Assembly: GCA_002695065.1 (NCBI GenBank)
Contig: NZNW01000052.1
Location: 1-34,590, forward strand
Direction of reading: 5' to 3'
Length of the DNA stretch: 34,590 nt
Origin: Salinicola sp.
Lineage (GTDB): Bacteria > Pseudomonadota > Gammaproteobacteria > Pseudomonadales > Halomonadaceae
How positions within the stretch are numbered: the first letter of the stretch is position 1; each line of letters starts with the position of its first letter. The notes beneath the pieces were generated by a model. It saw only the letters and a program-made list of their open reading frames with translations, was not told the DNA's origin and made no database searches. A program made the position numbers and the translations under genes. This document shows positions 16,465 to 25,810 of this stretch, one piece after another.

Positions 16465-16497
16465 AAACGGCCGCCGTCTAGGTGGCCGTTTGTTTTT
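16465..16497 (+). terminator. Rho-independent terminator after rpsU
   Basis: AAACGGCC (16465-16472) pairs with GGCCGTTT (16484-16491), with further pairing inside around a GTCTA loop, followed by GTTTTTA. It sits between rpsU and dnaG, so some read-through or a second promoter must supply dnaG. Confidence 0.85.
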
Positions 16498-16616
16498 ACC
16501 CCGCCGCCATTCATCGATGTCGGCACATGGGCAGGGCTCTCCCGGCTGGTCTATATTCAGTGGCAGCATAGAGCCTTCCCAGCCTTCAGTCCGATTCTCC
16601 AGAGCGCCTTGACGAC

Positions 16617-18524
16617 ATGGCCGGACAGATCTCCCAGCGCTTCATCGATGACCTGTTGGCGCGTACCGATATCGTCGATGTGATCTCCGAGCGAGTGCAG
16701 CTCAAGAAAAGCGGGCGTAACCACAGTGGTCTCTGCCCGTTTCATCAGGAAAATTCGCCGTCGTTCACGGTGAGCCATGACAAGCAGTTCTACCACTGCT
16801 TCGGTTGCAGCGCCCACGGCAATGCCCTGCGCTTTCTGATGGAGTTCGACAATCTGCGTTTTCCCGAGGCCGTCGAGCAGCTGGCCTCCCGGGCGGGCAT
16901 GCAGGTCGAGCGGGAAGGTGGCGAGGATCCGGGGGCCCGGCAGCGTCAGCAGAAGCGTGAAGAGGGCGTCAACCTGCTGGAGCTGGCGTCGCGCTTCTTT
17001 CGTGAGCGCCTGGCGCTCGGCGGTGGGCGCCAGGCCCGCGAGTACCTCGACCGGCGCGGTCTGAGTCAGGAGGTCATTCGCGATTTCGGCATTGGCTACG
17101 CCGAGGATGAGTGGGAGTCGCTCAAGCGCTATCTGCTCGAGCAGGGCATCAGCGAGGCGGTCCAGGTCGAGTACGGGCTGCTGGTGCACCGCGAGGAGAC
17201 CGGGCGCACCTACGACCGTTTTCGCGACCGCGTGATGTTCCCGATCCGGGACTGGAAAGGGCGCACCATCGCCTTCGGCGGGCGGGTGCTGGGCGACGCC
17301 AAGCCCAAGTACCTCAACTCGCCGGAGACACCGGTCTTCCACAAGGGGCGCGAACTCTACGGGTTGTTCGAGGCGCGCCAGGCCAACCGGCAACTCTCGC
17401 GGGTGCTGGTTGTCGAAGGCTACATGGATGTGGTGGCCCTGGCGCAGTTCGGCATACGTAACGCTTGCGCCACCCTGGGCACGGCGCTGACGACCGATCA
17501 TCTGCAGCGGCTGTTTCGGCTGGTGGACGAAGTGGTGTTCTGCTTCGACGGCGACAATGCCGGCCGCCAGGCGGCGCGTCGCTCGTTGCAGACGGCCCTG
17601 CCGTCGATGATCGACGGTCGTCAGGTCCGCTTCCTGTTCCTGCCCGAGGGGGAGGATCCGGATACCCTGGTGCGCCGGGAGGGGCAGGAGGCGTTCGAGA
17701 ACCGCATCACCTGCGCCAGCCCGCTATCGGAGTTCCTGTTCGAACAGGCGGCGGAAGGACGCGACCTGAAGCAGGTCGAGGGCCGAGAGCGTTTCGTCAC
17801 GGCCGTGCTCGAAGCGCTCAAGCATCTCCCCGAGGGGGTCCTCAAGTCGCTGCTGGTTAAGGAGTTGTCGACTCGTAGCGGGATCGAGCAGTCGCAGTTT
17901 GCCGACTGGTTCGTCAATCATGCTGCGCCCGCGCCGCGGCCGGCAGCGACGACCGATGTCACCGGCTACGAGGCGCTGATGATGACGGCGGAGGGCGACG
18001 CCGAAGCCGCTTCAGACCCGGTTTCGACGGTCGATAAGGGTAATGATCGGGTAAGTCGGCGCGGACTTCCGGCAACTCGCTCAGGAACTGCTACGCTTTC
18101 CCTGACCATTCCGGCTCGGATATTGCATCTGTTGCTGCACGAGCCGGCGCTGGTCGACGGCTTGCCGGAATCGGTCGACTGGTGCCCCGCCGAGGTGCCC
18201 GATGGGCGTTTGTGCCGCGAGGTGGTGCAGCTGCTGCGCGCCGGGCGCTATCGCAGTCCCCAGGTGTTGCTGGCTCATTTCCACGGCAGCCCGGAAGGGG
18301 AGCGGCTCGACCAACTGGTTCGGCGGGAACTCGCGATCCCCCGCGAGGTGCGAGCCAGCGAGCTGGACAACTGGGTACGCTATCTCGAGCGCCAGAGCGC
18401 GAGATTGACCCCGGTCGAGGAGTACCGGCAGTTGCTGGAAAAGAGTCGCCAGCCGGGAGCGCTGAGCCCGGAAGAGAAACAGCGGTTGCGGGAGCTGATC
18501 GGCAAGTTGGCCGAGGGGTCGTAA
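16617..18524 (+). CDS. dnaG: DNA primase
   Basis: This encodes 635 residues. DnaG lays RNA primers at the replication fork with DnaB. The CHC2 zinc domain has C40, H43, C61 and C64 (CPFH and CFGC). The catalytic core has the RFRDRVMFPIRDWKGRTIAFGGR block, then TOPRIM with EGYMD near 266 and CFDGDNAGRQAA near 305. The C-terminal helicase-binding domain runs from about 500 to the end. At about 430-490 there is a low-complexity linker rich in Ala, Pro, Thr and Ser, making the protein about 50 residues longer than E. coli DnaG (581). The ribosome-binding site is poor, in line with the low expression known for dnaG. A TATATT at 16552-16557 is a possible -10 of a dnaG promoter after the rpsU terminator. 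Confidence 0.96.
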   Translation: MAGQISQRFIDDLLARTDIVDVISERVQLKKSGRNHSGLCPFHQENSPSFTVSHDKQFYHCFGCSAHGNALRFLMEFDNLRFPEAVEQLASRAGMQVEREGGEDPGARQRQQKREEGVNLLELASRFFRERLALGGGRQAREYLDRRGLSQEVIRDFGIGYAEDEWESLKRYLLEQGISEAVQVEYGLLVHREETGRTYDRFRDRVMFPIRDWKGRTIAFGGRVLGDAKPKYLNSPETPVFHKGRELYGLFEARQANRQLSRVLVVEGYMDVVALAQFGIRNACATLGTALTTDHLQRLFRLVDEVVFCFDGDNAGRQAARRSLQTALPSMIDGRQVRFLFLPEGEDPDTLVRREGQEAFENRITCASPLSEFLFEQAAEGRDLKQVEGRERFVTAVLEALKHLPEGVLKSLLVKELSTRSGIEQSQFADWFVNHAAPAPRPAATTDVTGYEALMMTAEGDAEAASDPVSTVDKGNDRVSRRGLPATRSGTATLSLTIPARILHLLLHEPALVDGLPESVDWCPAEVPDGRLCREVVQLLRAGRYRSPQVLLAHFHGSPEGERLDQLVRRELAIPREVRASELDNWVRYLERQSARLTPVEEYRQLLEKSRQPGALSPEEKQRLRELIGKLAEGS

Positions 18525-18864
18525 GTGGTGTAAGTGGCTTAAGTAGCGTGGCTCACCGGTGACAGCGTGGGTTCATCGGGAGCATCGCGGGCGCGCTGAG
18601 ATTGAAAGTTGAAAATAAAGATCGAGACTGTCGGCAGGGAAGCGTGAAGTGGTCGATCGGTGAGGTTGTCAACCGGTAACCCGGTTGGAAAGGTTGAATT
18701 GGCGGCGATCGCCACCAGATAGGTAACCAAACACACTAGCACACCTGGCGGGCAAGGTAATAGAAGCTGGCAGCAAAAAGCGGGGGCGCGCTATACTAGC
18801 CGGCTTTTGGGGCGTCGCGCTGTCACCCCAGGTGCTTCATTCTTCTTCGTCGAGTAGGGTTTCT
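18525..18864. other. dnaG-rpoD intergenic region with overlapping dyads
   Basis: This is a 340-nt gap without a gene. It contains overlapping dyads GGTTG-T-CAACC (18664-18674) and CAACCGG-TAAC-CCGGTTG (18670-18687), the palindrome GGCGATCGCC (18704-18713), and a TATACT -10 near 18792. It most likely carries an rpoD promoter and control sites of unknown partner. No intrinsic terminator for dnaG was seen. Confidence 0.5.
18768..18797 (+). promoter_or_regulatory. Possible rpoD promoter
   Basis: TATACT at 18792-18797 is 5 of 6 to the -10 consensus, with TGGCAG 18 nt upstream as a poor -35. It ends 67 nt before the rpoD start. The weak -35 suggests an activated or alternative-sigma promoter. Confidence 0.4.
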
Positions 18865-20712
<1,848 letters not shown>

Positions 20713-20757
20713 GCGCGCGAAGCGCTATCGCGAAGCCCTACGCGGGCACGAACGACG

Positions 20758-20791
20758 AGCCCCGCCAACCGAGAGGTTGGCGGGGCTTTTG
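20758..20791 (+). terminator. Rho-independent terminator of rpoD
   Basis: A 13-bp perfect stem (AGCCCCGCCAACC / GGTTGGCGGGGCT, 20758-20770 and 20775-20787) with a GAGA tetraloop is followed by TTTTG. It lies 46 nt past the rpoD stop. Textbook structure. Confidence 0.93.
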
Positions 20792-20859
20792 TCATTATGA
20801 GGCGGCCGGTCGGCGGGAACGTGAATATCCTGGGTACTGCGACTGATTCGAAATCGGCG

Positions 20860-20887
20860 GGAACCTCACTGCCGAGGACTTCTCGAA
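20860..20887 (+). promoter_or_regulatory. Possible sigma-E (AlgU) type promoter
   Basis: GGAACCT, a 16-nt spacer, then TCGAA resembles the GGAACTT-N16-TCTGA type of ECF sigma-E promoters. There is no gene downstream on this strand, only the 20902-20932 hairpin. This could be chance. Confidence 0.2.
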
Positions 20888-20901
20888 CTCATCTGCGTAA
20901 T

Positions 20902-20932
20902 GACGAGGGGGCTTAACGCTCGCCCCCTCGTC
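20902..20932. repeat. 11-bp hairpin, GACGAGGGGGC / GCCCCCTCGTC
   Basis: A perfect 11-bp inverted repeat (20902-20912 and 20922-20932) with a 9-nt loop. No T-run follows on either strand, so it is not a standard terminator. It could be the fold of a short RNA or a protein-binding dyad. Confidence 0.5.
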
Positions 20933-21029
20933 GCTCCCCCTCTCATTGACGCCACAGACCGGCGAAACCCTGAACACTGAATCTGATCAACTCGGGTCGG
21001 CGCAAAAGGGCGTCCTGCCCAACACGCCT

Positions 21030-21051
21030 CTTGCGACATCCATGTCGCAAG
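21030..21051. repeat. 10-bp dyad CTTGCGACAT-CC-ATGTCGCAAG
   Basis: A perfect 10-bp inverted repeat with only two central bases. This favours a DNA-binding site or cruciform over an RNA hairpin, although a 9-bp stem with a 4-nt loop is possible. It lies 79 nt beyond the 3' end of the sensor kinase gene; there is no T-run. Confidence 0.5.
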
Positions 21052-21129
21052 CCCCGGTTGAACGATTCATCGCTCAGCGCCGGCCTGAATAGGCGTCGCT
21101 GGGTGGCGGAATCGAAATGAGTCGTTTAT

Positions 21130-24100
21130 TCAAGATTCGTCGTCGCTGGAGAGCTTCGACGCACGGCTCGCCTGCAGCGTACGCGTCATCAGCGCGCGCA
21201 GGGCGGCCGGACGCACCGGCTTGAGCAGGATCTGGTAGCCGCCCCGCTTGATCTCCTCGGCGACTTCCTCGGTGCGGTCGGCGGTGATGACGATGCCCGG
21301 CACGGCTTGTTCGCAGAGCTCCTCCAGCGCTTCCAGCGCCATCATGCCGGTGACTTCGTTGTCGAGATGGTAGTCCGCCAGAATCGCGTCCGGGTCGCCG
21401 CCCATGTTGCGGATCGCCGACTTGGCGCCGCCGATGGAGGTGGCGGTGTAGACCTCGCACTCCCAGCCCTCCAGCATCGCCTTCATGCCCTCGAGGATCA
21501 GGCGCTCGTTGTCGATACACAGGATCCGCGTGCCCACCAGCTTGTTGCTGGCACGCCTGCCGGGCGCCTTCTCCTCCGGGGCGGCGGCGCCTCGTCGGCC
21601 GACCACCAGGGGCACGGAGACCGAGAAGACGGTGCCCATGTCGACCCGGGAGCGGACCAGGATCGGGTGATCCAGCACCCGGCTCATGCGCTCGGCGATC
21701 GACAGGCCGAGTCCCAGCCCGCGCTCGCTCTCCTTGTGGCGGGAGGCCTGATCGAGGCGTCGGAACTCCTGGAAGATCTCGCTCAGCTTGGACTCCGGGA
21801 TCCCGGGCCCGGTATCCCAGACCTCGATCACCACGCGCTCGGCATGGCGCCGGCAGCCCAGTAGAACGCGGCCGTGCTGGGTGTAACGCAGGGCGTTGGA
21901 GAGGAAGTTCTGCACGATACGGCGCAGCATCTGGGCGTCGCTGTCGACCCACAGGCTGGTGGAGACCATGTCGAGGTCGAGGCCGCGATCGTCCGCCATG
22001 ACCTCGAATTCGGCGCGCAGCGGCCTCAGGATATCGGCCAGCGGGAACTGGCTGCGGCGCGGCGTGAGCGCGCCGGCATCGAGCTTGGAGATGTCGAGCA
22101 GCGTGCCCAGCAGCTCCTCTGCGGCCTGCAGGGAGTTATCGATATGGCCGATGGTCCTGCTGTGGTCCGGTTCGTCGATCTGCTGGCCGAGCGCCGAGGT
22201 GAACAGCCGAGCCGCATTCAGCGGCTGCAGCAGGTCGTGGCTGGCCGCGGCGAGGAAGCGGGTCTTGGAGGCGTTGGCATCCTCGGCGGTCTGCTTGGCC
22301 TGGCGCAGCGCCTGCTCGGCCTCGGCGCGGACCCGGTTCTCCTGGCGTAGCGCCGCGTTGGCCTCGGATAGCGCCTGGGTGCGCTCGCGCACCCGCTCCT
22401 CGAGATTCTCGTTGGTCTCGCGCAGGGCGATCTCGGCCAGTCGCCGTTCGGTGATGTCCTGGTAGAGGGCGAAGAAGCCGAGGATGCGCCCGCCCTCGCC
22501 GAAATGGGGGGTATAGGTCACCAGCATGTAGCGGACGCCACCATCGCCATCGTCGAGCGAGATCTCGAAGGTGACCCGCTCTCCACGCAGGGCCCGCCGC
22601 ATCCAGGGCGTTCGCTGGCGCGCCGTCTGCGGCGGCAGCACGTTCTCCGCCCGTTCCCCGATGACCGCGTTGCGGTCGATCCCCATGGCCGCCTCGTAGG
22701 CGCGGTTGGTGAAGAGATAGCGGCACTCCTTGTCGAAGTAGGCGATCAGCGCCGGCACGTTGTCGGTGTAGATGCGGATATTGCTCTCGGAGCGGATCAG
22801 CGCTTCCTCGGTACGCTTCTGCTGGGTGATGTCCTGGTAGGTGTAGACGAACCCGCCGCCCGGCATCGGGTTGCCCAGTACCTCCAACACCGAACCGTCG
22901 GGGCGGTAGCGTTCGTAGCGATGGGGCTGGCCGCTGCGGATGTTCTCGATCAGCTGTTCGACGTGTTCCTCCGGATCTCCCGGGCCGTATTCGCCGTTGT
23001 GGGCGTTGTAACGGAACACCTTTTCCATCGGCGTGCCGACCCGGATCAGGTTGTCCGGGAAACGGAAAATCTCCAGGTAGCGCTGGTTCCACACCACCAG
23101 GTTGAGGTTCTGGTCGACCACCCCGATGCCCTGGTTGATGTTCTCGATGGTGGCCTGCAGCAGGGCGCGGTTGAACTCCAGCACCTGCGACGCTTCGTCG
23201 ACGATCGAGATGACATCCGAGATCCCGATGCCGCGGCCCTGGAGCGCCGAGTTGACCACGATTCGCGCTGACGATGCACCGAGCACCGACGCCAGCAGGC
23301 GCTCGGTGAACTGAATGACGTCGATCGAGGCCCGGGTGTTGTTGTCCACCGGCTTGGCGTTGCGCCGGGCGTAGTCGTCGAAGGCCCGCTCGACCTGCGA
23401 CTTGCCCAGGAACCGCTCGCACAGCACCTTGAGGTCGCCCATGGTGGTCGCCCCGGTCCAGGGGCGGTTGACCGTGGTCTGGCGGGTCTCGATGCTGTCG
23501 ACGAACAGCGAGGCCTGGATGCGCTCGACGACCCGCTGTGGGGTCAACTGCGAGATGAAGATATAGAAGAACAGATTGAAGCCCAGCGACAGCATGGCGC
23601 CGTGGGCGAAGCTGTCGGTGACGTTGAGGCCGAACAGGTGCAGCGGCGAGAGCCACTCCAGTCCCAGCGGACCGCCCACCAGCCAGGCTTGCGGTAGCAG
23701 GTTGGCCTGGATCAGCGCCGGCATCAGCAGGGTGTAGGCCCAGATCGCGAAACCGACGTTGAGTCCGGTCACCACGCCCAGGCGATTGCCGCGTTTCCAG
23801 TAGAGCCCGCCCAGCACCGCTGGCGCGAACTGCGCGATGGCGGCGAGGGAGAGCAGGCCGGTGGCGGCCAGCGAGCTGTATTCGGCGACCATCTGATAGA
23901 AGAGATAGGCCAGGGCGAGGATGACGACGATGGTGAGTCGTCGGGCGCGCAGCACCAGGCGGCCGTAGTCGCGGGGTTTCTTTTCGAACCAGCGCAGCCG
24001 GAACAGCGCCGGCAGCAGGATCTCGTTGGAGATCATGATGGCGTTGGAGACGACCGCCATGATCACCATGCCGGTCGCCGCCGAGAGGCCGCCGACGAAG

Positions 24101-25098
24101 GTCATCATCGCCAGCCACGGCTGGTCGGCGACGATCGGCAGCGCGAGGACGTAGCTGTCCGGCGCCAGATCTTCGCCGGCGAACAGCGAGAGTCCCGCTG
24201 CGGCCAGCGGCAGCACGAAGAAACCGATGGCAACCAGGTAGAGCGGGAACAGCCAGCGTGCCCGCTTGGCATCGTCGGTATGGGTGTTCTCGACCACCGT
24301 GATGTGAAACTGACGAGGCAGGCAGAAGACCGCCAGCATCGCCAGCAACGTCTGGGTCCAGAAGCTGGTGTCGAAGTTCTGCTCGGTGAGCTGCTGCTGC
24401 AGTTTCAGGTAGGTGTCGGCACGCGTCAGCAGTTCGCCGAGTCCATCGAACATGCCCCAGGTGACGTAGGCCCCCAAGACCAGAAAGACCAGCAGCTTGA
24501 CCACCGATTCGAAGGCGATGGCCTGGATCAGCCCTTCATGGTGCTCGGTGGCGTTGGTATCCCGGGTGCCGAAGAGAATCGCGAACGCCGCCATGAATAT
24601 GGTGATGTAGAAGGCGGTGTCGTCGACGATCGGCGCCTTCACCGCGTGGCCGTCGCTGGTCATCACGCGGAATGCGGTGGAGACCGCCTTCAGCTGCAAC
24701 GCAATGTAAGGCAGCGTGCCGATCAGCGCGATCAGGCTGGCGAACGCCGCCAGGGACTGGGATTTGCCGTAGCGGGACGCGATGAAGTCGGCGATCGAGG
24801 TCACGTTCTGGCGCTTGGCGACGCGGATCATCTTGGTGATAACCGGCCAGAACAGCAGGAAGGCGAGCACGGGGCCGACGAAAATGCTGGCGAAGGACCA
24901 GCCCGAGGTCGCAGCCTGGCCCACGCTGCCGTAGAAGGTCCAGGAGGTGCAGTAGACCGCCAGCGCCAGGCTGTAGACGATCGGACGGCGGCTCGCCGGG
25001 CCGTGCCGCCTGGCATGGCGATCCCCGCGCCAGGCAATCGCGAACAACGTGGCGACGTAGAGCAGTGCCACGATGATCAACAACCCGCCTTCGAACAT
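21130..25098 (-). CDS. Symporter-fused hybrid sensor kinase, CrbS/MxtR-like (SSS-PAS-HisKA-HATPase-REC)
   Basis: This encodes 1322 residues. Residues 1-500 are a sodium:solute symporter (SLC5-type) domain with about 13 hydrophobic spans, starting MFEGGLLIIVALLYVATLFAIAW. A linker leads to one PAS at about 645-765 (INQGIGVVDQNLN) and a second at about 775-890. A coiled-coil comes next, then HisKA with His954 in AASHDLLQPLNAARL. The ATPase has NFLSNALRYTQ near 1065, WDTGPGIPESK and GLGLGLSIAERM near 1130. The C-terminal receiver has Asp1242 in ILADYHLD. CbrA lacks a receiver, so CrbS/MxtR is the closer model; databases may call it NahK/ErcS-like. CrbS-CrbR systems control acetate use (acs, acetate symporters), fitting the neighbouring symporter. 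No LuxR-type partner (CrbR/ErdR) is in the window. ATG 25098 has a GGGAGAGAGAG site. Confidence 0.88.
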   Translation of the reverse strand: MFEGGLLIIVALLYVATLFAIAWRGDRHARRHGPASRRPIVYSLALAVYCTSWTFYGSVGQAATSGWSFASIFVGPVLAFLLFWPVITKMIRVAKRQNVTSIADFIASRYGKSQSLAAFASLIALIGTLPYIALQLKAVSTAFRVMTSDGHAVKAPIVDDTAFYITIFMAAFAILFGTRDTNATEHHEGLIQAIAFESVVKLLVFLVLGAYVTWGMFDGLGELLTRADTYLKLQQQLTEQNFDTSFWTQTLLAMLAVFCLPRQFHITVVENTHTDDAKRARWLFPLYLVAIGFFVLPLAAAGLSLFAGEDLAPDSYVLALPIVADQPWLAMMTFVGGLSAATGMVIMAVVSNAIMISNEILLPALFRLRWFEKKPRDYGRLVLRARRLTIVVILALAYLFYQMVAEYSSLAATGLLSLAAIAQFAPAVLGGLYWKRGNRLGVVTGLNVGFAIWAYTLLMPALIQANLLPQAWLVGGPLGLEWLSPLHLFGLNVTDSFAHGAMLSLGFNLFFYIFISQLTPQRVVERIQASLFVDSIETRQTTVNRPWTGATTMGDLKVLCERFLGKSQVERAFDDYARRNAKPVDNNTRASIDVIQFTERLLASVLGASSARIVVNSALQGRGIGISDVISIVDEASQVLEFNRALLQATIENINQGIGVVDQNLNLVVWNQRYLEIFRFPDNLIRVGTPMEKVFRYNAHNGEYGPGDPEEHVEQLIENIRSGQPHRYERYRPDGSVLEVLGNPMPGGGFVYTYQDITQQKRTEEALIRSESNIRIYTDNVPALIAYFDKECRYLFTNRAYEAAMGIDRNAVIGERAENVLPPQTARQRTPWMRRALRGERVTFEISLDDGDGGVRYMLVTYTPHFGEGGRILGFFALYQDITERRLAEIALRETNENLEERVRERTQALSEANAALRQENRVRAEAEQALRQAKQTAEDANASKTRFLAAASHDLLQPLNAARLFTSALGQQIDEPDHSRTIGHIDNSLQAAEELLGTLLDISKLDAGALTPRRSQFPLADILRPLRAEFEVMADDRGLDLDMVSTSLWVDSDAQMLRRIVQNFLSNALRYTQHGRVLLGCRRHAERVVIEVWDTGPGIPESKLSEIFQEFRRLDQASRHKESERGLGLGLSIAERMSRVLDHPILVRSRVDMGTVFSVSVPLVVGRRGAAAPEEKAPGRRASNKLVGTRILCIDNERLILEGMKAMLEGWECEVYTATSIGGAKSAIRNMGGDPDAILADYHLDNEVTGMMALEALEELCEQAVPGIVITADRTEEVAEEIKRGGYQILLKPVRPAALRALMTRTLQASRASKLSSDDES

Positions 25099-25125
25099 GA
25101 ACTCTCTCTCCCTTGATCTGCGACC

Positions 25126-25155
25126 ATTCTAGGGCAACCTCGGCCCGGCGGGCAG
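25126..25155 (-). promoter_or_regulatory. Possible promoter of the sensor kinase gene
   Basis: On the minus strand CTGCCC, 18 nt, then TAGAAT lies 28 nt upstream of the kinase start codon. The -10 is good, the -35 weak. Confidence 0.35.
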
Positions 25156-25202
25156 CCACGACCCCGCGCGCCGTGGCAGTGCTGCAGGGTGTTCGTGTTA
25201 CA

Positions 25203-25718
25203 TCAGCGCTTGAAGCATACCGTCTTGAGTTGCGGGTCGTCGTCCGCAAGACGACGCAGACGGTCGATATCGGGCCGGCGGCTATCGCCGACGAGCGGAA
25301 CCCGCTCGCGGGTACTGCAGTTGACCAGGTACGCCTGATGGGTCAGCACGTCGCGATACTGCATTTCGAAACGATAGAGAACGAACTCGACGAGGCGCTC
25401 GCCGTCGGCTCGTGATGTCACCAGCTTGTCGCGATCCACCACGCTGAACGCCGTGGTCAGCGGATAGAGATAGGTCCACGGGCGCCACACCATCCGACCC
25501 TTCTCGGTCGATACCACCGCCGCCGACTCGGGCAACTGCTGGCGCTTGGATTCATACCAGCCGTACTCGTAGCTGATCTGGTAGGCCAGCAGACCCAGTC
25601 CCGCGCAGGCTGGAATGATCCAGCGAGGCAGGCGTCCACCGCTGAGAGAACGCAACAACAGCGCTATGCCGGCGGCGCCCACGCCAGCCGAGGCCGCCGC
25701 GACCAAATGCCATATCAT
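25203..25718 (-). CDS. Unrecognised membrane-anchored protein, 171 aa
   Basis: I do not recognise this family. The N-terminus (MIWHLVAAASAGVGAAGIALLLRSL) is one hydrophobic segment, followed by a second, LPRWIIPACAGLGLLAYQISYEYGW, so the protein probably has two helices and a C-terminal soluble domain of about 110 residues. That domain has YLYPLTTAFSVVDRD, LVEFVLYRFEMQYRD and a Cys in YLVNCSTRERVPL. I start it at ATG 25718 with AAGGAA upstream; the longer frame crosses the symporter gene. It lies 92 nt after the symporter stop, past a strong hairpin, and 104 nt before the sensor kinase on the same strand. The position suggests an accessory part in the transport/sensing locus, which is an inference from context only. 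Confidence 0.7.
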   Translation of the reverse strand: MIWHLVAAASAGVGAAGIALLLRSLSGGRLPRWIIPACAGLGLLAYQISYEYGWYESKRQQLPESAAVVSTEKGRMVWRPWTYLYPLTTAFSVVDRDKLVTSRADGERLVEFVLYRFEMQYRDVLTHQAYLVNCSTRERVPLVGDSRRPDIDRLRRLADDDPQLKTVCFKR

Positions 25719-25736
25719 GGTGATTCCTTGCGCAAA

Positions 25737-25767
25737 GAATCGGGCTTCCCGCTGGGAAGCCCGATTC
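25737..25767 (-). terminator. Rho-independent terminator after the symporter gene
   Basis: A 14-bp perfect stem (GGGCTTCCC core) with a 3-nt loop is followed on the minus strand by TTTGC. It starts 43 nt past the symporter stop and ends 18 nt before the next gene, so it should uncouple symporter expression from the 171-aa protein. The T-run is short. Confidence 0.75.
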
Positions 25768-25810
25768 GATTGAAACCCGTCAATCTGGTTGATCAGGGTG
25801 GCATTGTCGC

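Larger units (their letters stand above)
20713..21129. other. Intergenic region after rpoD with two extra dyads
   Basis: This is a 417-nt gap between convergent rpoD and the sensor kinase gene. Besides the rpoD terminator it contains an 11-bp direct repeat TCGGCGGGAAC (20810 and 20854), a sigma-E-like motif near 20860, an 11-bp hairpin at 20902-20932 and a 10-bp dyad at 21030-21051. No protein-coding frame is convincing and I recognise no tRNA. A small RNA is possible but unproven. Confidence 0.45.

Noticed and set aside
18520-18550. Short imperfect repeats GTAAGTGG after the dnaG stop
   Set aside because: Too short and imperfect for a CRISPR or a defined repeat family; probably chance.
22136-24118. 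660-codon minus-strand frame in another phase over the sensor kinase
   Set aside because: Low-complexity Arg/Pro/Gly-rich shadow inside the kinase gene.
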